DNA of 64,000 nt, taken from positions 124,001-188,000 of the forward strand of contig NZ_SOHK01000017.1 of the NCBI RefSeq assembly GCF_004404055.1. Direction: 5' to 3'. The translations under genes were made by a program, and so were the position numbers. Of this stretch, positions 36,141 through 45,502 are shown one piece after another. The stretch comes from Cryobacterium ruanii (lineage in GTDB: Bacteria; Actinomycetota; Actinomycetes; Actinomycetales; Microbacteriaceae). The stretch's first letter is position 1; every line of letters begins with the position of its first letter. Under the pieces are notes generated by a model. The model saw only the letters and a list, made by a program, of their open reading frames with translations, was not told the DNA's origin and did not search any database.

Positions 36141-37055
36141 CTATGCCATATCGCGATCGAAAGGATAGAGCTTGTTCTCTTCGAACGGGAAGCGCTGACG
36201 GAAATCAGACGCCACGTCTTCGAACTTCTCAAACGTGACCCCGGGGTGACGTTGGATGTGGTCGAAAAGCCTCTCCAACATCAAAAGCACCTGTGGGCGC
36301 CCTGAAACGTCGGGGTGAATCGTGATGGGGAAAATCGCGTAATCGTACTCGCGGTAGACCCAATCAAACTGATCGCGCCACAGCTGCTCAACATCGTGAG
36401 GGTTCACGAAGCCGTGGCTGTTAGGGCTGCCTTTGATGAACATCATTGGTGGCAAATCATCGATGTACCAGCTGAAGTTAATCTCAACGAGGTCGATTTC
36501 CTTGCCCCGCACGAGTGGCTTCATCCAGTCTGCGGCATCCTTCGAGTAATCGATGTTCGTCCAGGTGTCGCCTGTACGCGCATAGAACGGCTGGAAGTCG
36601 TGGAAAGCCTGACTGTGATCGTAGGTAAAACCATTCTTCAAAAGAAGGTCAGTCGTGATGGAGGACAACTCGCACCAGGGAGCGATGTAGCCGCGCGGCT
36701 TCTGACCCGAGAACTTCTCAATAAGAGAGATGCTCTTGTTGATAACGTCCTCTTCTTGAGCAGCCGTCATGGCAATGGGGTTCTCATGGGTGTACCCGTG
36801 AGCGCCCAGTTCGTGACCCGCCTCAACAATTTGCTCAATGCGGTGTGGGAACGTTTCTATGGAATGGCCCGGCGCAAAGAACGTGCCGTAGATTCCATAC
36901 TTCTCAAAAAGGCGAAGCAGGCGTGGAATACCTACTTCTCCCGCAAACATCCCTCGCTGAATATCCGCGGGCGAATCTTGACCTCCGTAGGAGCCAATCC
37001 ATCCGGCAACGGCGTCAATATCGGTTCCGATACAGACCTTAATTTCCTTCGTCAT
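36141..37055 (-). CDS. Polysaccharide-deacetylase-fold hydrolase, PuuE/cyclic-imide-hydrolase-like (copy 1)
   Basis: About 304 residues, NodB-like fold. Seen: [10 protein letters not shown] (metal Asp), [22 protein letters not shown] (metal His pair HxxxH), YIAPWCELS and [13 protein letters not shown] near the C-terminus. This subset is the allantoinase PuuE and cyclic imide hydrolase group, which opens C-N bonds in cyclic ureides or imides and does not deacetylate sugars. It is clearly a paralogue of 45503-46384; the copy here has Cys in place of the second Trp of APWWE. ATG 37055 fits AAGGGA better than the adjacent ATG 37058. It follows the acyl-CoA dehydrogenase gene by about 100 bases. 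Confidence 0.82.
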   Translation of the reverse strand: MTKEIKVCIGTDIDAVAGWIGSYGGQDSPADIQRGMFAGEVGIPRLLRLFEKYGIYGTFFAPGHSIETFPHRIEQIVEAGHELGAHGYTHENPIAMTAAQEEDVINKSISLIEKFSGQKPRGYIAPWCELSSITTDLLLKNGFTYDHSQAFHDFQPFYARTGDTWTNIDYSKDAADWMKPLVRGKEIDLVEINFSWYIDDLPPMMFIKGSPNSHGFVNPHDVEQLWRDQFDWVYREYDYAIFPITIHPDVSGRPQVLLMLERLFDHIQRHPGVTFEKFEDVASDFRQRFPFEENKLYPFDRDMA

Positions 37056-37153
37056 CATTTCCCTTTCTTCTACTACTGAAATAGCTCAGGTAGAGCAGCC
37101 CCCAGGTAGCAAACTTTCCCCGCAGAGATGTCTGTCGAGGCAATAAATTGGCG

Positions 37154-38308
37154 CTACAGCCCCCCGCGCGATACCAGCTGCGAAACGATAACATTCCGCT
37201 GGATTTCGTTTGTGCCTTCGCCAACAATCATGAGCGGTGCGTCTCTGAAGTAACGTTCGACGTTGTACTCCGTCGAGTAGCCAGCACCACCGTGAACTCG
37301 AATCGCGTCAAGGGCTATTTCCATCGCAACTTCGGAGGCGAATAGTTTGGCCATGCCGGCTTCCATGTCACAGCGCTCTCCACTGTCGAACTTGTCCGCT
37401 GCGAGGAGGGTCAGTTGGCGCGCTGCAGTGAGTTTGGTCGCCATATTGGCGAGGAGGTTGCCAACGGATTGGTGCTTCCAGATTGGCTTTCCGAAGGATT
37501 CGCGCGCCTGGGCATACTCTAAGGAGTCCTCAAGGGCTGCCGCACCCACCCCGAGTGCTCTTGCAGCAACTTGGATTCGCCCAGTTTCAAGGCCTTTCAT
37601 CATTTGGCTAAAACCTTGGCCGGGGGTGCCGCCAAGAATTGCTTGGGCGGAAATGCGATAGTCATCAAAAGAGATTTCACAACTCTCGACGCCCTTGTAA
37701 CCAAGTTTTGGCATGTCGCGCGAGACCGTCAGGCCGTCACGGTGCTCCACGAGCACGACAGACATGCCGGAATGGCGGGGAGACGCTGTTGGGTCTGTCT
37801 TGCAGAGCAAGGCAATGACCCCTGACCGGCGTGCATTTGAAATCCAGATTTTGGAGCCGTTGATGACCAGATCTTCCCCATCAGCTTTTGCGATGGTCGT
37901 CATCGCTTGAAGGTCAGAACCGCCCCCCGCTTCAGTCAACGCCATCGTTGCCCTCAGCTCGCCGGAAGCCATCCTTGGGAGGTAATTTTGCTTCTGTTCT
38001 TCAGTGCCAAAAATGCCAATGAGTTTGGCGACGACGGAATGCCCGCCCATTGCTCCGGCCAGACTCATCCACCCGCGTGAAAGTTCCTCGGTCACGTGCA
38101 CGTAACAGGACATGGAGACCGGCGAGCCGCCAAATTCCTCGGGAATGGTGAGACCGTAGATTCCAATCTGTTTCATGGTCTCGATCCACGATTCGGGATA
38201 CTCATTCGCGTGTTCTACATCACGCACTGTTGGCTTGACGTCTCGGTCGATGAACGAGCGCACAGTTTTGATGAGAAAGGTTTCTTCTTCAGTGAGGTTG
38301 GACGACAT
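37154..38308 (-). CDS. Acyl-CoA dehydrogenase
   Basis: 384 residues with the three-domain fold. Seen: ATMALTEAGGGSDLQAM (about 118), LVINGSKIWISNA, GVESCEISFDDYRI, and VHGGAGYSTEYNVERYFRDA followed by GEGTNEIQRNVI, where Glu of GEGT is the catalytic base as in short/branched-chain enzymes. Transfers electrons to ETF; ETF genes lie just upstream on the same strand. A palindrome related to those before etfB and the CoA-transferase gene lies 80 bases before ATG 38308. A methylsuccinyl-, succinyl-type or branched acyl-CoA is possible; not determined. Confidence 0.88.
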   Translation of the reverse strand: MSSNLTEEETFLIKTVRSFIDRDVKPTVRDVEHANEYPESWIETMKQIGIYGLTIPEEFGGSPVSMSCYVHVTEELSRGWMSLAGAMGGHSVVAKLIGIFGTEEQKQNYLPRMASGELRATMALTEAGGGSDLQAMTTIAKADGEDLVINGSKIWISNARRSGVIALLCKTDPTASPRHSGMSVVLVEHRDGLTVSRDMPKLGYKGVESCEISFDDYRISAQAILGGTPGQGFSQMMKGLETGRIQVAARALGVGAAALEDSLEYAQARESFGKPIWKHQSVGNLLANMATKLTAARQLTLLAADKFDSGERCDMEAGMAKLFASEVAMEIALDAIRVHGGAGYSTEYNVERYFRDAPLMIVGEGTNEIQRNVIVSQLVSRGGL

Positions 38309-38387
38309 GATAATCCGTTCATCGTTGCGGTGAAATTCTTAGGGTGGATCACTTTCGCGGGTCATCTTTTTCAGACAATCCGTTCCC

Positions 38388-38401
38388 AATATAGGATATA
38401 G
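38388..38401. promoter_or_regulatory. Candidate operator before the acyl-CoA dehydrogenase
   Basis: The minus strand reads CTATATCCTATATT, matching 12 of 14 bases of the sites at 41210 and 51444. Arms ATAT/ATAT flank CCT. It lies in the 178-base gap between the cytochrome b gene and the dehydrogenase. Confidence 0.45.
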
Positions 38402-38486
38402 CGTCTAAAACCATCGTTCGGGTAGCTCTTTTGTAAAACACAGGAAAGTTCAGATACAAAGCATCTGCGGAACGGAAATTGACGCG

Positions 38487-39398
38487 TCAGCGCGTGAATT
38501 TCCCGAAAAGCGAAGCAACCGGCCTGATGAAGAGTGGCTTTGCGAGAGCCCAAGCGGCTACGATCACGCCCAGCGAGATGCCAAATACAATTGCACCAGC
38601 CCAGCTGTCCCCGCTATTTGTGGCATACATATGATTGAGGTTCTGGCGAGCACCGGTAGCCATTACAAGAGTGACGTGCACAATGATGAAGGCAACGAAA
38701 TAAACCAACACTGAGATATGCACAGCACGTGCAACGGTTACGGGATAGGCGCGTGAGAGTAGTTTGTTCGAACTTGGCCAGGTGGGCGACATTCGAAGGC
38801 CCGATGCAACCGCCAGTGGTGCGGCAATAAAAACTGTTACAAAGTAAAAGAGCAACTGCAGGGAGTTGTAATTGACCCACCCGTTTTCCGCTGGCCACGA
38901 AAGAGATGCATATTGAATGCTGGCCGAGAGAGCGTTAGGAAAAACGTCCCAGCTTGTAGGGACAATGCGCGCCCACTGACCTGTTGCAAAGAGAAGAATG
39001 TAGAAGAGGACTCCGTTGATGACCCACAGCAGGTCCAGCGAAAGATGAAGCCAGAGGGTCAGGGATATCTTTTGGGGAGGACCACCTCGCGGAGCTCGGC
39101 GTGAAGCCCAAAACCCTTGGGGTCGTTGATTTGTTCGCACCTGCCATCCGGTTCGAATTATCAGGAGGATGAAAAGTGTATTAAGAAAATGTTGCCAGCT
39201 CAACCAAGCAGGGAACCCGACGGGGGTGTCCTCGGGCAGCGTCGATTCGCCAGGAAAATGGGAAATGAAATCTTGAACGGTGGCGAGCTGGCGCAGGCTC
39301 TGTGCGAGGAGAACGGCAAACCCGAGCGCAACGAGCGCCAAAAGGACCTTCCACAGAGTGCGCAAGACGAGTTTGCGGGTCAATGGGATGAGCTTCAT
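38487..39398 (-). CDS. Cytochrome b/b6-domain membrane protein, ETF-linked copy
   Basis: 303 residues, about six helices. It is a clear paralogue of 15833-16786: WLSWQHFLNTLFIL, IIRTGWQVRTNQ, VPTSWDVFPNALSA, and ARAVHISVLVYFVAFIIVHV align throughout, with the candidate heme His residues kept. It begins seven bases after the etfA stop, so it is co-transcribed with the ETF genes. No ETF:quinone oxidoreductase gene is in sight; this protein may carry electrons from ETF to quinone or another membrane acceptor (inference). Confidence 0.82.
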   Translation of the reverse strand: MKLIPLTRKLVLRTLWKVLLALVALGFAVLLAQSLRQLATVQDFISHFPGESTLPEDTPVGFPAWLSWQHFLNTLFILLIIRTGWQVRTNQRPQGFWASRRAPRGGPPQKISLTLWLHLSLDLLWVINGVLFYILLFATGQWARIVPTSWDVFPNALSASIQYASLSWPAENGWVNYNSLQLLFYFVTVFIAAPLAVASGLRMSPTWPSSNKLLSRAYPVTVARAVHISVLVYFVAFIIVHVTLVMATGARQNLNHMYATNSGDSWAGAIVFGISLGVIVAAWALAKPLFIRPVASLFGKFTR

Positions 39399-39405
39399 CG
39401 CGTGG

Positions 39406-40377
39406 CTAGCCTTGTCGTTTGGCTAGTGCGTGCAGCAGCTGTGGGACGACCTTAAAGACATCGCCCACAACCCCAAAATCGGCCACATCAAAAATCGGGG
39501 CTGAAGGGTCTGTATTTATTGCCACAACCGTTTGCGACATTTGCATGCCTGCCCGATGTTGGATGGCGCCTGAAATGCCAAGAGCGACATAAAGTTCTGG
39601 GGACACCGTGGTTCCAGTTTGCCCGACTTGAGCGCTTTGAGGCGCAAAGCCAGCGTCGACGGCTGCACGAGAAGCTCCCACGGCACCATCAAGCGCCGAA
39701 GCTAAGTCGGCCACAAGCGCAAATCGCTCTTGGTCACCGAGGCCACGACCACCAGCAACAACCACTCTGGACGTTGCAAGGTCGGGCCCGACGGGGCCTG
39801 ATGCACGCTCGATGACTTCTTCGATTACGGCACTCGTGGGAGATGCGAGTGCGGCAACGGTGCTGACCTCGGGAGTTCGTGATTCCACTGAACCTTCGAT
39901 CGCACCCTGCCGAAGCGTCAAGACCGTCATAGAGGTGCGTGCTTGGGCTCTAACAGTGAAGATCCCGCCAAATACAGAGTGGGTGGCAACAATCACATCG
40001 TCTTCTTTGGCAACGGCGACAACATCGGTGAGAAGACCGGTGTTGTGACGGACCGCAAAACGCGCCACCGCTTCTCGGCTGTCGATTGAATTTGATGCCA
40101 AAACAACAACAGCATCAGCGTGGGTTTCTAAAGCTGAGTCCAAAGCGGAAACGCAAGGACTAACCAATTCCGTGAGAACAGATTCTCCGGCATACACGTG
40201 GACGTATCCCGCCCCCAGAGCGCCCAATTCAGAAACAACCTGGTTCGAGAGAGCAGCCGACGTTGCGACAACCGCTACGGGTTCGCCAATGGATTGGGCC
40301 ACGATGAGAAGTGACTTGGATGTGTTGGCCAAGAGCCCCTCTGTCGTTAATTCAATGAGTACAAGGATTTTAGTCAT
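39406..40377 (-). CDS. etfA: Electron transfer flavoprotein alpha subunit
   Basis: 323 residues. The C-terminal FAD domain is diagnostic: [39 protein letters not shown], and [23 protein letters not shown]. The N-terminal domain is the less conserved ETF fold. Forms a heterodimer with the product of the gene 13 bases upstream and accepts electrons from acyl-CoA dehydrogenases in the cytoplasm. Confidence 0.93.
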   Translation of the reverse strand: MTKILVLIELTTEGLLANTSKSLLIVAQSIGEPVAVVATSAALSNQVVSELGALGAGYVHVYAGESVLTELVSPCVSALDSALETHADAVVVLASNSIDSREAVARFAVRHNTGLLTDVVAVAKEDDVIVATHSVFGGIFTVRAQARTSMTVLTLRQGAIEGSVESRTPEVSTVAALASPTSAVIEEVIERASGPVGPDLATSRVVVAGGRGLGDQERFALVADLASALDGAVGASRAAVDAGFAPQSAQVGQTGTTVSPELYVALGISGAIQHRAGMQMSQTVVAINTDPSAPIFDVADFGVVGDVFKVVPQLLHALAKRQG

Positions 40378-40390
40378 CGTGGTGTCTGCC

Positions 40391-41170
40391 TTAAATCAGT
40401 CGGTTGAGGGCGAGGAATTCGGCAATCTTGTTCCCGGCATCTCCTTCATCGATTATCTTGATTCCGCCAATGCGCTCGGCTCGGGCCTCGACGGTCAAGA
40501 CAGCCGTCGTCTCGTTATCAGACACGGGGCTTACGGAATCGAGAGAAATTGACGATAAGTTTTCGGAAATAACGGGTTTCTTTTTCGCCTTCATGATGCC
40601 GCGAAAGGTCGGATAGCGTGGTTCGGCAGATCGCTCGGTAACAGAGATCACTGCGGGCAATGTTGCGTGCGCTCTGACGGAGCCGTTGTTGTTGCTGCGT
40701 TCACCTGAAACCTTGGACGCCTCAATTGTCACCGAATCAAGGTGCGTGAGGTGAGGTATTCCCAGGATTTCTGAGACCATGGCAGGTATGACTCCACCCC
40801 CACCATCGGTTGATTTGTCTCCTGCTATCAGGAGGTCAAAAGGGACCGACTTGAGTGCCGCGGCTATCGTCTGCGCCGTTCGCATATAGTCGGCACCAAC
40901 GAGAAGGTCGTCGTTAATGTGAATCGCAGAATCTGCCCCCATTGCAAGGGACTTTTTGATGGCGTCACTTGCTGAACCCGGGCCCATCGTAAGGACGATT
41001 ACTTCGGCCTCCATGGTGTCCTGTTGAATCAGCCCAACTTCGAGTGCGCGTTCATTGATCTCATCGACGACGTTCTCGCCAAGGACGCGATCAATTCGGC
41101 CTGTCTGAAGGTCTAACGCGCGCTGGCCCCAGGTGTCAGGCACCTGTTTGACGAGGACGACAATTTTCAT
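40391..41170 (-). CDS. etfB: Electron transfer flavoprotein beta subunit
   Basis: 259 residues. MKIVVLVKQVPDT at the start, the AMP-binding core GDKSTDGGGGVIPAM, and the dehydrogenase-recognition loop PRYPTFRGIMKAKKK. In well-studied ETF beta the corresponding loop has Leu where this one has Phe. First gene of the etfB-etfA-cytochrome b unit. Two motifs shared with other promoters of the set (41210-41237) lie 40 bases upstream of the start, and an ISL3 element starts at 41264, close behind the promoter. Confidence 0.93.
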   Translation of the reverse strand: MKIVVLVKQVPDTWGQRALDLQTGRIDRVLGENVVDEINERALEVGLIQQDTMEAEVIVLTMGPGSASDAIKKSLAMGADSAIHINDDLLVGADYMRTAQTIAAALKSVPFDLLIAGDKSTDGGGGVIPAMVSEILGIPHLTHLDSVTIEASKVSGERSNNNGSVRAHATLPAVISVTERSAEPRYPTFRGIMKAKKKPVISENLSSISLDSVSPVSDNETTAVLTVEARAERIGGIKIIDEGDAGNKIAEFLALNRLI

Positions 41171-41209
41171 GGCTCGTTCCTTTGCGTGTATGGAAATACT
41201 GCTGAAGCT

Positions 41210-41237
41210 CTATATTCAATATTCTATTATAGAAAAC
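41210..41237. promoter_or_regulatory. Candidate operators before etfB
   Basis: CTATATTCAATATT at 41210-41223 contains the perfect palindrome ATATT-C-AATAT and is identical to 51444-51457. Directly after it CTATTATAGAAAAC (41224-41237) matches 13 of 14 bases of 46516-46529. The GntR/FCD protein of the cluster is the natural candidate to bind them. Confidence 0.5.
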
Positions 41238-41275
41238 AAAATAACGTCAACGATTGGTTATGAGGCTCTTCGCAA

Positions 41276-41730
41276 TTAGGGGTGTAGTTGGGGTCGGAAT
41301 CCGCCGGCTTCGAGGAGCGACCGGGCGATGTAGTGCGTCAGGTTTCGGAAGCCCAGGGCTGTGCCGCGGAGGTGTTCGAGCCTTCCGTTGATGGCTTCGG
41401 TCGGGCCGTTGGAGGATCCGGGTCTGTCTAAGAACGCGAGGATGTCGGCGGCGCGCTGTTTCAGGGTCCATCCGAGTCGGTGGAGCTCCGTCAGGAGCTT
41501 CGGGACGTCGTGACTGATCGAATCGATCACCGCTTCCATCATGATTTTGCCGGTTTTCCTGTCTTCGGTTCGGTAGGCGGCGACGATGCGCTGATAGATG
41601 CCCCAAGTCGCCTGAACCTCGACGTGCTCATCGCTGTCGAACAGCGCCGTCAGGCGGTCTTGTTGCTTGTCTGTGAGCAGATCACGACCGGTGTGCAGCG
41701 TCCGGCGGGCGCGATAAAGCGGATCTCCCA
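41276..41730 (-). pseudogene. ISL3 transposase, C-terminal part
   Basis: Minus-strand frame GDPLYRARRTLHTGRDLLTD through NGPTEAINGRLEHLRGTALG (catalytic Glu region) to the C-terminus LLEAGGFRPQLHP. It continues the fragment at 44426-45268, from which it was cut by the IS21 insertion at the codons for HRGHV. Confidence 0.88.
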
Positions 41731-41735
41731 CATGC
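41731..41735. repeat. IS21 target-site duplication, left (CATGC)
   Basis: CATGC at 41731-41735 is repeated at 44421-44425, immediately outside the IS21 ends. Removing one copy with the element restores the ISL3 transposase reading across HRGHVGDPLY. Confidence 0.85.
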
Positions 41736-41995
41736 TGTGTGTGATCAACTCTTTCTAGGCCGTTTCAGCGCTGGAATCCTGCCAAGTTAGCGGCTGGTTT
41801 CCTGCCAAAAGAGCGCTAAGAATCAGGCCAGTCGATTCCCCTCCAAGACCGTGGATTTGGGGAAGACGCAGAGATTGAGATCACCGGTGGCCGAGGCCCT
41901 CTTCAGCGAGCTGGAAACATGGGCCCGCCACCCCAGTAGGTTCCTAACGGCGCAGCAACTGCCAAGCGGTCGCGCCGGAAGGAACCAGGAAGCAG

Positions 41996-43473
41996 ATGAC
42001 GGTACCCATGTCCGTGCAAGAAAATATCAGAACTCTCGACTCCCACGGAATCGCGGGCCGTGAAATCGCCCGCCGGCTCGGAGTGAGCCGCGACGCGGTG
42101 GTCGAATACACCGGGCAACGCGACTACTCACCCCGGCCTCCGGCGCCGATAGTCCGGCCCGCCGGCTCGGCGATGACCGGGTTCGAAACGACCGTTGAAA
42201 CGTGGTTGAGCGAGGATCAGCGCCGGCCTCGGAAGCAACGCCACACGGCCAAACGGGTCTTTGACCGCCTCGTCGTCGAGAGGAGTTTCACCGGCAGTTA
42301 TTCTCCGGTGCAACGCTTTGTGAAGAAGTGGAACGACCAACACCGCCAGGCCGGTGAGGGCTTCACCGAACTGGTCTGGCCGGCCGGCACGGCGCAGGTC
42401 GACTTTGGGCAGGCGGAGGCCATCATCGGCGGGCTCCGGCAGGTCGTACATATCTTCGTTGTCACGTTTCCGTTCTCGAACATGCGCTTCGTGCAGGCCT
42501 ACCGCGGTGAAACCTCCGAGTGCGTCTGCCATGTGCTGCGCACCGTTTTCGAACACATCGGCGCCGCGCCCCGGCACCTGGTTTTTGACAACGCCACCGG
42601 GATCGGGCGAAGAGTGGGGCAGAAGGTCGTCGAGACGAAACTGTTCAGCGCGTTCAAGTTGCACTACCGGTCGGAGTCTCGGTACTGCAATCCGTACTCG
42701 GGCAATGAGAAGGGCAACGTCGAAAACGCCGTCGGGTTTCTCCGCCGGAACCTGATGGTCCCTGAGCCCGAGGCAGCCACGTTGCAGGGCCTGAACAACG
42801 TGCTGCTGACGCGGTGCATGGCGTTGGCTGAGGCCACGCACTACCGGAAGGGCCTACCCATTAGCGAGCTCTTCGCCCAGGACGTTGCCGCCAGTCTGGC
42901 CCTGCCCGGGGTCGGCTTTGACCCGGTGCGTTACGAGTCCCGCACGCCGATAAGAAGGGGAACCTGCTCATTGACGGGAACACCTACGCGGCCGGGTCGT
43001 CCTTTCACAGCCGCACTCTCACCGTTGGGTTGCGCCACGACGTCGTCGAGATCCTCGACGAGCAGGCCACGCCCGTCCGTTCCTTCCCGCGAGCGTTTGG
43101 TCGGCAGACGGAGACAATCTTCGAACCGGCGTCGCTGCTGCCGTTGCTGGTAACCAAGCCCGGAGCCTGGGGGCATTCCCAACTGCGGTCGTTGGTCCCC
43201 GAGCCGGTGCGGGACTGGCTCGACAAGGCCACCGCCACCCAACGGCGCCGACTGCTCAACGCCGTCGATGCCGCATCGGGATCGGCCGGTTTCGACGCCG
43301 CCATCACTGCTGCCGACATGCTGATCCAGCGCGGAGACACCCCGGAGATCGCCGCGTTGGGCATGCTCGCCCGACGCCTGGCCGACGGGACCACTCCGGC
43401 GGTGGAGAACGTGGACTTGAGTGTTTATGACATCTTCACCACCGTCAACACTGTGACGGGAGAGATCGCATGA
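41996..43473 (+). pseudogene. istA: IS21 transposase istA, frameshifted
   Basis: From ATG 41996 the product reads a helix-turn-helix (GIAGREIARRLGVSRDAVVE), then the DDE core with AQVDFGQAEAIIGG (first Asp), HLVFDNATG (second Asp) and GNEKGNVENAVGFLRRN (Glu). Near 42945 the similarity moves to another frame and resumes as KKGNLLIDGNTYAAGSSF through to the stop at 43473. A one-base shift therefore splits the C-terminal part. Confidence 0.85.
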
Positions 43474-44224
43474 GCCTCGTCACCGTTCAAGACATCATCG
43501 AGACCGGCCGGCAGGCATCGCTGACCAACACCGTCCTGGCCGAATGGGCCGAGAAAGGCACCCCGAAACAACGCGAATACCTACACGGAATGCTCCTGGC
43601 CGAACACGAATCCCGGCAAGCATCTCGCCGCCAACGACTGCTGACCGCGGCCCGGCTGCCGGCGCTGAAGTCACTCGTGGGTTTTGATTACTCGAGCGTG
43701 AAGTTCCCCGAGGATTACGGCCGCGAAGAGCTGACGTCGTTGGAATTCATCAACCGGGCCGAGGACTTGGTCCTCTACGGTGACGTTGGCACCGGCAAAA
43801 CCCACCTCGCCAGCGCCCTGGTCGCCGCCGCCTGCCGCGAAGGAATCCCGGCACGCTTCTTCACGACCTCGTCGCTGGTCATGCAGCTGCGCCGCGCCAA
43901 AGACGAAGGCCGCCTCGATCGGGAACTGGCCAACATAGGTAAAAACCGACTACTCGCAATTGACGAATTTGGGTACCTACCGATTGACAATTTGGGTACC
44001 TACCGATTGACACCGAGGGCGCCCGGCTCCTGTTCCAAGTCATCGCGGATGGCTATGAAAAAAGAAGCCTGATCATCACCACAAATTTGGAATTCTCGCG
44101 CTGGGGAACGGTGTTCGGTGACGACAACATGGCCGCTGCTGTCATCGACCGTATCGTGCACCACGGTCGGCTTCTCCAGTTTCGTGGCGAGTCCTACCGC
44201 GTCAAACACGCCCTCATGAAATAG
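43470..44224 (+). pseudogene. istB: IS21 helper ATPase istB, frameshifted by a tandem duplication
   Basis: Walker A LYGDVGTGKTHLASALV and Walker B LLAIDEFGYLPID are intact. Immediately after, a 23-base tandem duplication (43966-44011) shifts the frame. The correct continuation, TEGARLLFQVIADGYEKRS through RGESYRVKHALMK, is readable in the shifted frame to the stop at 44224. The start overlaps the istA stop (ATGA). Confidence 0.9.
43966..44011. repeat. 23-bp tandem duplication within istB
   Basis: The unit that begins AATTTGGGTACC and ends GATTGAC occurs twice without spacer, at 43966-43988 and 43989-44011. Deleting one copy restores istB. Confidence 0.95.
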
Positions 44225-44420
44225 CCCCGCACCGGCCCGGGCGACCTCGATCCTGAAGCCGGCTCGGCCGAGCGCAAACGCCACTCCGCCGAGGGGCCCG
44301 GCGACGAAATCCTCCCCGGAAACCGGCCGTTGGGACCGCGGTGCTCAACTGGCCGGAAAAGGTGCCGAGCTGGCCGGTTAATTAGCGCTGAAATGGCCGG
44401 CTTCAAGTTGACAAAGCACA

Positions 44421-44425
44421 CATGC
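44421..44425. repeat. IS21 target-site duplication, right (CATGC)
   Basis: Second copy of the five-base duplication; see 41731-41735. Confidence 0.85.
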
Positions 44426-45268
44426 CCGCGATGACTGAGTGTGTCTTGTTGAACGCGTTGCCGGCAGCGGTCCAACGCGTCGCCGGCGAGGCGCACGACG
44501 TGGAAGGGATCCATCACCGGAACCGCCTCCAAGAGTTCCTCGCTGGCAGCGGTCTTTTAGGCCGGTGAAGCCGTTCATCGCGACGACGTCGATGCGGTCT
44601 TTCCACGTCTGTGGGCGGTCGGCCAGCCACTGCGTGAATGCCTGTTTCGATCGGCCCTCGACCATGTCCAGCAGCCGGGATGGCCCGGTTGTGGTGCGCA
44701 CGGGGGTGAGGTCGATGACCACGGTGACGAACTTGTCGCCCTTGCGGGTATGGCTCCAGACGTGCACGTCATTACCGATGACCGTGACGTTGTCGAACCG
44801 TGCCGGGTCATTGATCAGCACCCGTTTCCCTTCGGCCAACACGGCGCTGTTGGCGGTGTGCCAGGCGACTCCGAGACCGGCCGCGACGCGGCTGACAGAG
44901 AGATGGCTGACGACTATGCCGGCCAACGCCCATCGCAGGCCGCCGCGGGAGATCTTCGCTTTCGGCGGGGCCGCTTTCCCGGTGTCCTGCCGCCATATTC
45001 GTCCGCACCCGGTGCAGAGGTAGCGGCGGACCCGGACGAGCAGCGTCGTCGGCCGCCACTCCAACGGTTCGTGCGCGAGGCGGCGAATGACGGTGTCTCG
45101 GGGCACGCCCTGGCAGCCACAGTGGTGGCACCAATAGTCACGTTCGACGACGCGGCCATCCAGCACCGCACGACCGCGGTCGAGGTGCTGCCCGACCGCT
45201 CGCAGACCGAGCTCATCCAGCCGGCAAAAGGTGGTCAGATCGGGGTTGGCGAAAGTATTCTGGGACAT
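44426..45268 (-). pseudogene. ISL3 transposase, N-terminal and middle part, frameshifted
   Basis: From ATG 45268 the frame includes the zinc-finger region WCHHCGCQG...CTGCGRIW and the DDE core start NVTVIGNDVHVWSH, then IDVVAMNGFTGLK. Just after that (about 44550) an extra G in an A-rich run shifts the frame; the correct continuation VPVMDPFHVVRLAGDAL is in the next frame up to HRGH, where IS21 cuts in. The gene is thus broken twice. Confidence 0.87.
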
Positions 45269-45432
45269 GTCGAGGTCTTCCTGATGGGCAGTGTTGGAAC
45301 TTCCATCTTGGAAAGGCTTCGACCTCTTTCAACCCAACGACGCGCCCCTTTTCGCGCCCCCCAATTACATCCTCAATTGCGAAGAGCCGGTTATGATCAG
45401 AACGGTCTCTCGAAAGTTGCAACCGTGCTGAG

Positions 45433-45484
45433 AACGTGCAAAACCCCAGCCTCGCTTGGGCTGGGGTTTTGCACGTTGTTTCGA
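45433..45484. terminator. Bidirectional terminator downstream of the second deacetylase
   Basis: A very long perfect stem (AACGTGCAAAACCCCAGC paired with GCTGGGGTTTTGCACGTT) with a T-rich tail TGTTT on the plus side. It lies between the ISL3 element and the deacetylase stop at 45503. Confidence 0.8.
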
Positions 45485-45502
45485 ATCGTTGTGATTGGAG
45501 TG

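Larger units (their letters stand above)
41736..44420 (+). mobile_element. IS21-family insertion sequence nested in ISL3
   Basis: Ends TGTGTGTGATCAACT at 41736 and, as reverse complement at 44420, TGTGCTTTGTCAACT; a further inner match TTTCAGCGCT lies in both ends. It carries istA and istB in the usual order, both broken by frameshifts. Five-base target duplications (CATGC) flank it. Confidence 0.88.
41264..45388 (-). mobile_element. ISL3-family insertion sequence interrupted by an IS21 element
   Basis: Terminal inverted repeats start GGCTCTTCGCAATT at 41264 and, as reverse complement, at 45388. The 8-bp target duplication GGTTATGA flanks them at 41256-41263 and 45389-45396, which proves insertion as one unit and fits the ISL3 family. 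The single transposase gene, minus strand, is split by an IS21 element at 41736-44420. Its insertion put the etfB promoter next to foreign DNA and separated the etf unit from the second deacetylase unit. Confidence 0.9.
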
